NCBI GenBank assembly: GCA_900544025.1
Contig: UQTM01000070.1
Location: 1-17,287 of the forward strand
Origin: an uncultured Odoribacter sp.
GTDB taxonomy: Bacteria > Bacteroidota > Bacteroidia > Bacteroidales > Marinifilaceae
Reading direction: 5' to 3'
DNA length: 17,287 bases
Shown: one piece after another, positions 1-6,209 of the stretch
How the letters are laid out: each line of letters opens with the position of its first letter
How positions within the stretch are numbered: the stretch's first letter is position 1
The notes under the pieces: generated by a model
Told to the model about the DNA's origin: nothing
Database searches by the model: none
The model's input: the letters and a program-made list of their open reading frames with translations, nothing else
Position numbers and translations under genes: made by a program

Positions 1-3
1 GTT

Positions 4-34
4 GTTGTGATTTGCTTTCAAAGTCGTACCTTTA
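4..34 (+). promoter_or_regulatory. Putative promoter inside each CRISPR repeat (first copy shown)
   Basis: Within the repeat, TTG at repeat bases 2-4 is followed after exactly 19 nt by TACCTTTA at repeat bases 24-31. The Bacteroidetes housekeeping promoter consensus is TTTG, about 19-21 nt, TAnnTTTG, so each box has one mismatch. The predicted start would fall about repeat bases 36-39, giving an RNA with about 10 nt of repeat, the spacer, and the next repeat. The same element recurs in all 14 copies. Promoter activity is an inference; the sequence match is direct. Confidence 0.5.
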
Positions 35-1048
35 GCATAGGTAATACAACTTACACAGAATAATTTAGCACGGCTGGCACGTTGTGATTTGCTTTCAAAG
101 TCGTACCTTTAGCATAGGTAATACAACTCCTGCACCGTCCACCACCACTAATTGAAAGTTGTGATTTGCTTTCAAAGTCGTACCTTTAGCATAGGTAATA
201 CAACAAAAACCCTCTTACAATTAGCAGGATTATAGTTGTGATTTGCTTTCAAAGTCGTACCTTTAGCATAGGTAATACAACTTTGCCGAGATTTACGTCT
301 TTTCATAATTTGTTGTGATTTGCTTTCAAAGTCGTACCTTTAGCATAGGTAATACAACACAATAGAAAGGCTCTTGATCGAATGCTGCGTTGTGATTTGC
401 TTTCAAAGTCGTACCTTTAGCATAGGTAATACAACTTGATAATATTTCCGCGTTATGACGATATGTTGTGATTTGCTTTCAAAGTCGTACCTTTAGCATA
501 GGTAATACAACAATCGATCGGAGAATAAGAAAGGCAAAGCAGTTGTGATTTGCTTTCAAAGTCGTACCTTTAGCATAGGTAATACAACTGAATTACTTTA
601 CCCATGACTTATTTTCTGTTGTGATTTGCTTTCAAAGTCGTACCTTTAGCATAGGTAATACAACACATCCAAACCTGATTATAATGATTATGTTGTTGTG
701 ATTTGCTTTCAAAGTCGTACCTTTAGCATAGGTAATACAACTTACAGGCAAAATTTGATGTAAGTGATGTGGTTGTGATTTGCTTTCAAAGTCGTACCTT
801 TAGCATAGGTAATACAACCGTATCTTTAGCAACATATTCATTTTATTTGTTGTGATTTGCTTTCAAAGTCGTACCTTTAGCATAGGTAATACAACTTCCC
901 TCTTCCTTTTATTCACATTCCCTGAGTTGTGATTTGCTTTCAAAGTCGTACCTTTAGCATAGGTAATACAACAACAGTATGCACCTAACGAAGTTCCGTT
1001 AGTTGTGATTTGCTTTCAAAGTCGTACCTTTAGCATAGGTAATACAAC
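4..1048 (+). CRISPR. CRISPR array, 14 repeats of 47 bp, probably type II-C
   Basis: Fourteen copies of a 47-bp repeat, beginning GTTGTGATTTGC and ending GGTAATACAAC, start at 4, 81, 158, 235, 312, 389, 465, 542, 618, 695, 772, 849, 926 and 1002. I see no differences between copies, including the last. The 13 spacers are 30 bp except three of 29 bp (436-464, 589-617, 973-1001), and none looks related to another. The repeat ends GTTGT/ACAAC are inverted. From memory, 47-bp repeats starting GTTGTGATTTGCTTTCAAA are typical of Bacteroidetes type II-C (Cas9) loci such as that of Bacteroides fragilis; type VI-B repeats are 36 bp. No cas gene or tracrRNA anti-repeat is present downstream, so cas9-cas1-cas2 would lie before base 1 if the locus is complete. 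Bases 1-3 may be the end of another spacer or the leader, so the true array may be longer. The + orientation is inferred from the terminator at 1121-1154 and the internal promoter. Confidence 0.97.
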
Positions 1049-1120
1049 TGATTATGTGTATCATAATCACTATCAGTCACATACCTAGCAAATTAGGATT
1101 AAAAAAAATCGTATCTTTTA

Positions 1121-1154
1121 AAAAAAGGGACCACCTTCACGGTGGTTTTCTTAT
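1121..1154 (+). terminator. Probable bidirectional terminator between array and menA
   Basis: A 6-bp stem ACCACC (1130-1135) / GGTGGT (1141-1146) with loop TTCAC is followed by TTTTC-TTATTTCT on the + strand. On the - strand the same stem is followed by CCC and a run of seven T (complement of 1121-1127 region). It sits between the array and the 3' end of the convergent menA-like gene, so it can end transcripts from both sides. This supports transcription of the array on the + strand. Confidence 0.75.
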
Positions 1155-1249
1155 TTCTAAAAGTCACCCTTTGGCATTCCCAATAGAATAAACAGGCTTA
1201 AAATCCTGCATGAACGATATAACCCACCCGGACGGAATAGGCATTCAGG

Positions 1250-2137
1250 TCACGCTAAGATAAACCCGACGATAGCGAGAATTGAAAAAGCAGTGGTAAG
1301 CTGGGCGGTAGAAACGTCCAAATGAGCCATTTCCTCTAAAGATTCGTGGTGGATATGTCGAATCAAATGGATATTCTTTAATGCTAAAGGCAGGCTTAAC
1401 AATACCAGCAAATGCCAGATAGGAAGAAATCCCATCCCAATCATAACCATCTCCAATACATAAGCTCCTAAGACCAGCAGGATGTAATAAATTTTTGCCC
1501 GTCGTAAACCCAGAATCATAGAGAATGTTTTTATACCTGCTTCTTTATCCAAAGGAACATCTCTGGTGTTATTGGCATGAAGGATAGCCGTAGTGAGCAA
1601 AGAAACCGGGATCGAGATGCAAATAGATTGGATGTTCAAAATTCCCGACAGGGCAAATACAGTACCATTGACAATAGCAAAGCCGAAGGTAAAAAAGATA
1701 ACTACATCTCCCCAGCCGCTATATTTCATTTTGTAGTACAAAAACGTACAGGCCATACCGAACAATCCAAAGAACAGCAGTTTCCAAGACGAAAACCACA
1801 TCAGGAAAATCCCGGCCAAAATTGCTAAGGAGAGCCAAACAAAACCCAAACTTAAAAACGCTTTTTCCGAGAAGGTTTTATTTAACATCATATTGGTATC
1901 TCCGAAGGATTCCAGTTTATCTACGCCGGTTTTAGCGTCGTGGTAATCGCTGATCATATTGCCAGCCGCATGAAAAGCGATTGCCGAGAATAGAACAAGA
2001 GGCAATGCCCACCATTTAACGGGAACACCTGTCACCGAATGCTGAAAATATACATAAGCCAGACCAATAAGAACAGGCATGACAGAAGCCGGGAAAGACC
2101 ACGGACGAGTAGCTAAAATTACTTTCTTCAGTTTCAT
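1250..2137 (-). CDS. menA: UbiA-family prenyltransferase, MenA-like (1,4-dihydroxy-2-naphthoate polyprenyltransferase)
   Basis: This integral membrane protein of 295 residues probably attaches the polyprenyl chain to 1,4-dihydroxy-2-naphthoate, the membrane step of menaquinone synthesis. Both UbiA-family aspartate motifs are visible: NMISDYHDAKTGVD near residue 60, and NNTRDVPLDKEAGIKT near residue 190. The second, with the NxxRDxxxDxxxGxxT layout, is characteristic of MenA rather than of ubiquinone or heme O enzymes. The N terminus (ATRPWSFPASVMPVLIG) also matches MenA. The remainder is a series of about eight hydrophobic helices. I chose the ATG at 2137, giving MKLKK, over an upstream ATG at 2167 that adds ten basic residues not expected in the family. 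A perfect Bacteroidetes promoter lies about 110 bp upstream. A related UbiA enzyme with another aromatic substrate is the main alternative. Confidence 0.85.
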   Translation of the reverse strand: MKLKKVILATRPWSFPASVMPVLIGLAYVYFQHSVTGVPVKWWALPLVLFSAIAFHAAGNMISDYHDAKTGVDKLESFGDTNMMLNKTFSEKAFLSLGFVWLSLAILAGIFLMWFSSWKLLFFGLFGMACTFLYYKMKYSGWGDVVIFFTFGFAIVNGTVFALSGILNIQSICISIPVSLLTTAILHANNTRDVPLDKEAGIKTFSMILGLRRAKIYYILLVLGAYVLEMVMIGMGFLPIWHLLVLLSLPLALKNIHLIRHIHHESLEEMAHLDVSTAQLTTAFSILAIVGFILA

Positions 2138-2170
2138 TTTATATCGTTGTCGTTTATGAGCCGGCAAAGA

Positions 2171-2356
2171 TCATATAAGCCGGGACAAAATCAGATTTAT
2201 ATCGCTATCGCTTAAACGTAGCTTATCTAAAACCGGAATTTTTCCATGACAAAGATAATGTAAGCTCGACGCAATCCAAACCCATCCAAGCCACACGATA
2301 ACTTCATCGGCCATAGCCGAATCGAGATATTCCTGAAAAACAGGTTTTATATCCAT
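2171..2356 (-). CDS. Doubtful 61-residue ORF upstream of menA
   Basis: I do not recognise this ORF. It encodes 61 residues, begins MDIKPVFQEYLD, has a central Trp-rich hydrophobic patch (VIVWLGWVWIASSLHYLC) and ends 33 bp before the chosen menA start. No Shine-Dalgarno sequence or family motif is visible. Its 3' half contains a perfect promoter match for menA (2250-2280), which weakens the case that it is coding, although promoters inside genes do occur. It may instead be part of an untranslated region. Confidence 0.3.
   Translation of the reverse strand: MDIKPVFQEYLDSAMADEVIVWLGWVWIASSLHYLCHGKIPVLDKLRLSDSDINLILSRLI
2250..2280 (-). promoter_or_regulatory. Bacteroidetes-type promoter, likely for menA
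   Basis: Read on the - strand, TTTG (complement of 2277-2280) is followed after exactly 19 nt by TATCTTTG (complement of 2250-2257). This is a perfect match to TTTG-N19-TAnnTTTG. Transcription would start near 2243, giving menA an untranslated leader of about 105 nt. Confidence 0.65.
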
Positions 2357-2476
2357 TCTTGTAATCTATCCGTGGATAGTAGATTTATAATTTTTTATAT
2401 ATTTATATACGAACCGATTATAGAAACCGGTTATAAATGTCAAAAGATTTAGCCGGATTGTTGAATAAGTGTTTTT

Positions 2477-2511
2477 AAATCTGTTGGATTTTTTTCCAAT
2501 CCAACAGATTT
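2477..2511. repeat. Perfect 14-bp inverted repeat (hairpin)
   Basis: AAATCTGTTGGATT (2477-2490) and AATCCAACAGATTT (2498-2511) are exact reverse complements with a 7-nt loop TTTTTCC. A modest T-rich stretch follows on the + strand, and A-rich sequence follows on the - strand. It lies between divergent genes, where a terminator is not needed for either flank, so it could end a short unannotated RNA or be a regulatory structure. Confidence 0.7.
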
Positions 2512-2647
2512 TATAAATAATTCATAATCAACACCGTACAACTTTATCTATTTTTTTACGTATGAAACAGGAAAAGAATTCCGGTATAATCGAAAAATAG
2601 CTTTCAATTTTAAAAATACATGAGGTATAAGTTGTAAATATTATTCC

Positions 2648-2655
2648 TATATTTA
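2648..2655 (+). promoter_or_regulatory. Possible -7 box directly before the gene at 2664
   Basis: TATATTTA matches TAnnTTTG at seven of eight positions and ends 8 nt before the ATG at 2664. No clear -33 box lies at the usual distance. If it is used, the mRNA would be almost leaderless, or translation begins at a later ATG (2748). Confidence 0.35.
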
Positions 2656-2663
2656 CGTTCGCA

Positions 2664-3095
2664 ATGAGAAAAGGCTGGTTTGGCATATTACTTTGTATTT
2701 CACTCATATTCAGTTTTTCCGGTATCAAAGGAAAATTCACTGAGAATATGAGAGCGGAATTCGTTGCATTGGAACAAAATTCCAATGGAATTGTTTTTTA
2801 TAGCCAAGGTTCACCGGAAAACGAATCCGGTCAGGTTTCAACAAAAAGTCTGACCTCACGGCTTGCCAATTCCAATATAGATATTTGTGATTATTTCACG
2901 CTTACGACGCTTTCTACTTCACCTAGAAGTATTAGTTTTCCAAAGCCGTTGAAATCGATACATTCTTTACAAATTCATTCTACATTGCATCCCCCCCTAT
3001 TCGCGAAAAATTCGGGAATTCAATGTTTTCATTATTGCTTTGTTGAAGCTTCGTGCAGATATTATATCTACACTCTCAGGCGCATCATCATTTAA
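2664..3095 (+). CDS. Small exported protein of unknown function
   Basis: This ORF encodes 143 residues that I cannot assign to a named family. Residues 1-24 (MRKGWFGILLCISLIFSFSG) look like a signal peptide or a single membrane anchor. The middle is rich in Ser, Thr and Asn, and the C-terminal part has several His and Cys and ends YIYTLRRIII. Short exported proteins with a similar C terminus are, from memory, often found ahead of membrane transport operons in Bacteroidales, but I know of no assigned role. It lies 220 bp upstream of the small membrane protein and OadB-like gene on the same strand, so it may share regulation with them. An alternative start is the ATG at 2748, which would remove the export signal. 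A short hairpin follows the stop codon. Confidence 0.6.
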   Translation: MRKGWFGILLCISLIFSFSGIKGKFTENMRAEFVALEQNSNGIVFYSQGSPENESGQVSTKSLTSRLANSNIDICDYFTLTTLSTSPRSISFPKPLKSIHSLQIHSTLHPPLFAKNSGIQCFHYCFVEASCRYYIYTLRRIII

Positions 3096-3104
3096 TCCGT
3101 CCAC

Positions 3105-3124
3105 ACACGTTAAACGTGTCTTTT
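3105..3124 (+). terminator. Weak hairpin after the 2664 gene
   Basis: ACACGT (3105-3110) and ACGTGT (3114-3119) form a 6-bp stem with a TAA loop, followed by CTTTTCC. It lies 10 bp after the stop codon. The stem and T run are short, so it is at best a weak terminator. Confidence 0.35.
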
Positions 3125-3318
3125 CCGATCTATTATTCTTTATGGGATAATACTATCTCGTTTTGACCGTAATTTTCAACATCAGCATGAAAGGGAAATT
3201 ACGCCAAGACATCTTAAATTGCCGGGACAGAACGCCCAGTTATTTAATTGTGCGTTTATCGTTTTCGACAGAATACCCGGTTTTAAAAAGCATTGTTATA
3301 TTCTTAAATTATATCGTT

Positions 3319-3615
3319 ATGTACAGTTTATTATTATCAACTCTTGCCATGATGGCATTGACCTTTATCATCGGATTTTTTGTTGCCGGTATCATTAAAA
3401 CAATCGCTAATTGGGCAGACTTTTTAGATTTTTATCATTCACACAAAGAAGAAATCCTGAATTTAAGGGAAAAGAGAAAAGTATCGCAACTCACTCCGGC
3501 AACGGAACTAACGCTTGTCACCTCTCGTAAGCATACCGGCAGACAACGAAAATTAGGCCAAAGATTGAATGAAACGATACACCATTTAAAACCCCAAAGA
3601 AAAGTTACAGCTTAA
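3319..3615 (+). CDS. Small single-helix membrane protein, possible OadG-like gamma subunit
   Basis: The 98-residue product starts with one strong transmembrane helix (MYSLLLSTLAMMALTFIIGF, running to about residue 28). A basic, hydrophilic tail follows, including HKEEILNLREKRK, with many Lys, Arg and His near the end. Small proteins with an N-terminal helix and charged tail serve as gamma subunits (OadG) of sodium-pump decarboxylases, holding the complex together. The next gene is an OadB-type beta subunit, so that role is plausible. The sequence match to OadG is not strong, and position is the main argument. The frame extends upstream to a TTG at 3163 or an ATG at 3187, but the ATG at 3319 gives the cleanest N terminus. 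A perfect 12-bp hairpin starts 4 bp after the stop. Confidence 0.6.
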   Translation: MYSLLLSTLAMMALTFIIGFFVAGIIKTIANWADFLDFYHSHKEEILNLREKRKVSQLTPATELTLVTSRKHTGRQRKLGQRLNETIHHLKPQRKVTA

Positions 3616-3618
3616 CGT

Positions 3619-3650
3619 ATTTATCCCACATCGGAAGGTGTGGGATAAAT
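3619..3650 (+). repeat. 12-bp perfect hairpin between the two membrane-protein genes
   Basis: ATTTATCCCACA (3619-3630) and TGTGGGATAAAT (3639-3650) pair exactly around the loop TCGGAAGG. No T run follows on the + strand, so it is not a classic terminator. Its place 4 bp after one stop codon and 37 bp before the next start suggests an RNA processing or stability element, or an attenuator, that sets the ratio of the two products. Confidence 0.65.
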
Positions 3651-3687
3651 AAAATAAATTATCTGAAATCACATTCGTTCAATTATC

Positions 3688-4902
3688 ATGGAAAATATTG
3701 ATTTTTACAGTTTATTTCAAGGTTTCGGTACGATGGCTGCGGGAGGCTGGCTTTTAGCCACAGCCCGTATCGTCTTGATTTTTCTCGGATTCGCATTGAT
3801 TTATTTGGGCTGGAAAGGAATCCTGGAGCCGATGATCATGATCCCCATGGGATTGGGTATGATCGCTATCAATTGCGGCACATTGTTTATGCCCGAAGGC
3901 GGCCTGGGAAATCTTTTTTTAGATCCCATGCTTACCGATACCGATGAGCTAATGAATACGATGCAAATCGATTTTTTACAGCCGATCTATACGTTTACAT
4001 TCAGCAACGGACTGATTGCCTGCTTTGTATTTATGGGAATAGGCACCTTGTTAGACGTGGGTTATTTGCTGCAAAGACCCGTCACCAGTATTTTCCTGGC
4101 CCTATGCGCTGAATTGGGAACTTTTCTGACGATTCCCATTGCTGCTTCTATGGGATTGAGCCTGAAAGAAAGCGCTTCCGTAGCCATGGTTGGCGGAGCG
4201 GACGGTCCGATGGTATTATTTACCTCTCTTGTTCTGGCAAAACATCTGTTCGTACCGATCACGGTGGTAGCTTATTTGTATCTGGGATTAACTTACGGAG
4301 GTTATCCCTATCTTGTGAAATTATTAATCCCGCAACGCTTACGCGCCATCAAGATGAAAGCGACGAAACCGGTCAAGAACTACGATCCCAAAGTAAAATT
4401 AGCCTTTGCAGTCATCCTGTGTGCTGTATTATGCTTTCTGTTCCCGGTAGCCTCCCCGCTCTTTTTCTCTCTGTTCATCGGGGTTGCCATACGAGAGTCC
4501 AATCTGAAACCCATACTCGATTTCATAAGCGGCCCACTGTTATACGGTTCGACTTTTATGCTGGGTGTCCTGCTGGGTGTTTTATGCGACGCACATCTGC
4601 TATTAGACCCGAAAGTCGGCAAACTACTGATTTTAAGTATCGTTGCATTGCTATTATCCGGTATCGGAGGAATTATCGGAGGATACATCATGTATTTTAT
4701 TAAAAAAGGAAACTACAATCCGGTTATCGGCATTGCTGCCGTCAGTTGTGTCCCGACCACCGCAAAAGTTGCCCAAAAAATAGTGAGTAAAGAAAATCCA
4801 GATTCATTTATTTTAGGAGAAGCCCTGGGAGCTAACATTTCCGGAGTGATCACATCTGCCATTATTGCCGGAGTTTATACCTCTATCATTCCTTTATTGT
4901 AA
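3688..4902 (+). CDS. Sodium-pump decarboxylase beta subunit (OadB/GcdB/MmdB family)
   Basis: This 404-residue polytopic membrane protein belongs to the beta subunits that decarboxylate carboxybiotin and export Na+. The family hallmark GGADGP is at residues 169-174; in Klebsiella OadB its Asp lies in the ion and proton path. The C-terminal conserved block, NPVIGIAAVSCVPTTAKVAQ followed by GANISGVITSAIIAGV, also matches the family's last helices. Length fits the family (about 375-435). The substrate (oxaloacetate, methylmalonyl-CoA or glutaconyl-CoA) cannot be read from this subunit. The biotin-carrying alpha subunit is not next to it: upstream is a small membrane protein, and downstream is a terminator and a non-coding stretch. 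The alpha and biotin carrier subunits would have to be encoded elsewhere, unless this copy has a different role. Confidence 0.9.
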   Translation: MENIDFYSLFQGFGTMAAGGWLLATARIVLIFLGFALIYLGWKGILEPMIMIPMGLGMIAINCGTLFMPEGGLGNLFLDPMLTDTDELMNTMQIDFLQPIYTFTFSNGLIACFVFMGIGTLLDVGYLLQRPVTSIFLALCAELGTFLTIPIAASMGLSLKESASVAMVGGADGPMVLFTSLVLAKHLFVPITVVAYLYLGLTYGGYPYLVKLLIPQRLRAIKMKATKPVKNYDPKVKLAFAVILCAVLCFLFPVASPLFFSLFIGVAIRESNLKPILDFISGPLLYGSTFMLGVLLGVLCDAHLLLDPKVGKLLILSIVALLLSGIGGIIGGYIMYFIKKGNYNPVIGIAAVSCVPTTAKVAQKIVSKENPDSFILGEALGANISGVITSAIIAGVYTSIIPLL

Positions 4903-4942
4903 GCTCAATCCGACCAAACCGGATAAAAGCATTGCTACATTC

Positions 4943-4986
4943 ACCAGCCTATAATTTTGAAATATTATAGGCTGGTTTGCTTTTTA
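4943..4986 (+). terminator. Rho-independent terminator of the OadB-like gene
   Basis: A 13-bp perfect stem, ACCAGCCTATAAT (4943-4955) / ATTATAGGCTGGT (4964-4976), with an 8-nt loop is followed by TTGC and TTTTT. It is 40 bp after the stop codon. No T run follows on the other strand. Confidence 0.88.
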
Positions 4987-5507
4987 CCTTTTACAAAATA
5001 GTGCGCCATGACCACTCCCGGAAATTCCCCTGATACCGACCGACACAAGTAAGACCGGATTTCTTCGTATATTTTTCGATGTTTTTCCGGTCTTCCTATC
5101 CCACATCTTTTACCTGTGAATATTCATTTTATACTGATCTATAATTTTTTACACTCTCCCGCCTCTAAATATTTCATCTGCTTTATTCAAACTATACTAT
5201 CTTCAATATCATTTCCATATCCATCGAAAAGTCCCTAAAAAGTTCAGGTATCCCCGGAACACCATCCCCACAAATAGGGACAATCCCTCTGAAATATCCC
5301 CAGCAAATGGCATTCTATACCCGGAATAGAAATTGTAATTTTGAACGTTTGTCAATTAAGTCTATTTTCGTAAGGAAATGTTTCAGATGGACGGATTTAC
5401 CGGAGAAAATCTTATTTTTGTATAAGATAAGTTGAGTTTCCGTATAGTCCAAACTAATTTGGCTGTGTATGCGGCTTACCTTATCTTCACAACAAAAAAA
5501 CGACGAA
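4987..5507 (+). other. Long non-coding stretch before the hemerythrin-like gene
   Basis: About 520 bp without a convincing ORF. It contains an exact inverted repeat AAGACCGGA (5051-5059) / TCCGGTCTT (5086-5094), a second one GTCCCTA (5231-5237) / TAGGGAC (5275-5281), several C-rich ATCCCC runs at 5250-5302, and promoter-like boxes at 5340-5420. It could hold a small RNA or a regulated leader; I cannot identify one. Confidence 0.5.
5340..5370 (+). promoter_or_regulatory. Putative promoter of the hemerythrin/regulator operon
   Basis: TTTG (5340-5343) is followed after 19 nt by TATTTTCG (5363-5370), one mismatch from the Bacteroidetes consensus. The start would be near 5377, leaving a leader of about 130 nt. 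A second box, TATTTTTG (5413-5420), matches TAnnTTTG exactly but lacks a clear -33 partner. Confidence 0.5.
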
Positions 5508-6209
5508 ATGAATCATTTACTATTCTCTGCAAATATGAAGCTGGCGGATATGATTCTTGCCAATTATAAGCTGCTGACCGTTCTGTCTTGTTTTAACATC
5601 CATCTGGGTTTCGGCGAGAAGAGTGTTAAAGAAGTTTGCAAACAATACGATATTCCGGTTTCTTTTTTCCTGCTGGTGTGCAATGTTCACACTTATCCGG
5701 AATACCTGCCGGGCGAAGAAGAATTGATGTCGCTGGACATCGATTGTCTGATAAGCTATCTGCAAAGCTCACATCAGTATTATATGAGCGATAAAATCGG
5801 AACTATTGAAAAGAACCTTCAGGATATGAGTTGTCATTGCGAACCTCAGCACCGAAATGTTCTGCAAACCTTTTTTAACGGTTATAAAAACGAGGTAGTC
5901 AGCCATTTCAAATACGAAGAAGAAACGGTTTTTCCTTATATACGGGGACTGATGCAAAAAAATGCAACGGTGAATTATCACATCAACCAGTTTGAGGAAA
6001 ACCACACGAATATCGAAGAAAAACTGAGTGACCTAAAAAATATCATTATCAAGTATCTGCCGGATTCATGTGCCTCCAAAGAACAAAATGATGTATTGTT
6101 CGAGATTTTCTTATTCGAAGAAGAAATTAATACACACACATTGATCGAAGACAGGATACTAATTCCTTTTGTTCAGGAAATTGAAAAAAAATATGGCGAA
6201 CGAAAATAA
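5508..6209 (+). CDS. Hemerythrin-like di-iron protein (YtfE/ScdA-related)
   Basis: The 233-residue cytoplasmic protein has two parts. The N-terminal part (about 15-60) resembles the short DUF542/ScdA_N domain of iron-sulfur repair proteins, but the usual Cys-Cys-Gly is replaced (HLGFG near residues 32-36). The C-terminal part is a hemerythrin-type four-helix bundle with every expected di-iron ligand: His89, His133 and Glu137 (HxxxE), His166, His210 and Glu214. The order and spacing closely follow E. coli YtfE as I remember it. Such proteins bind O2 or NO, or supply iron for damaged clusters. It overlaps the following LuxR-type regulator gene by 17 bp, so it may be the sensor input for it. I chose the ATG at 5508 (MNHLLFSANMK) over that at 5469, which adds 13 polar residues; both are possible. 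Confidence 0.82.
   Translation: MNHLLFSANMKLADMILANYKLLTVLSCFNIHLGFGEKSVKEVCKQYDIPVSFFLLVCNVHTYPEYLPGEEELMSLDIDCLISYLQSSHQYYMSDKIGTIEKNLQDMSCHCEPQHRNVLQTFFNGYKNEVVSHFKYEEETVFPYIRGLMQKNATVNYHINQFEENHTNIEEKLSDLKNIIIKYLPDSCASKEQNDVLFEIFLFEEEINTHTLIEDRILIPFVQEIEKKYGERK

Larger units (their letters stand above)
2357..2663. other. Divergent intergenic region with a strong hairpin
   Basis: This AT-rich gap separates the minus-strand menA side from the plus-strand gene at 2664. It holds a perfect 14-bp inverted repeat (2477-2490 / 2498-2511) and a TATATTTA box just before 2664. I see no tRNA and no further convincing ORF. Confidence 0.6.

Noticed and set aside
4..1048. Array as a type VI-B (Cas13b) locus
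   Set aside because: Type VI-B repeats also begin GTTGTG and end ACAAC but are 36 bp; these are 47 bp and share the GATTTGCTTTCAAA core of Bacteroidetes type II-C repeats.
1049..1249. tracrRNA in the array's downstream flank
   Set aside because: I looked for a reverse complement of the repeat's first 19 bases and found none; only a short same-sense core resemblance near 1109.
1577..1828. Plus-strand ORF of 83 codons
   Set aside because: It lies wholly antisense to the menA-like gene, has very basic low-complexity content and no start context.
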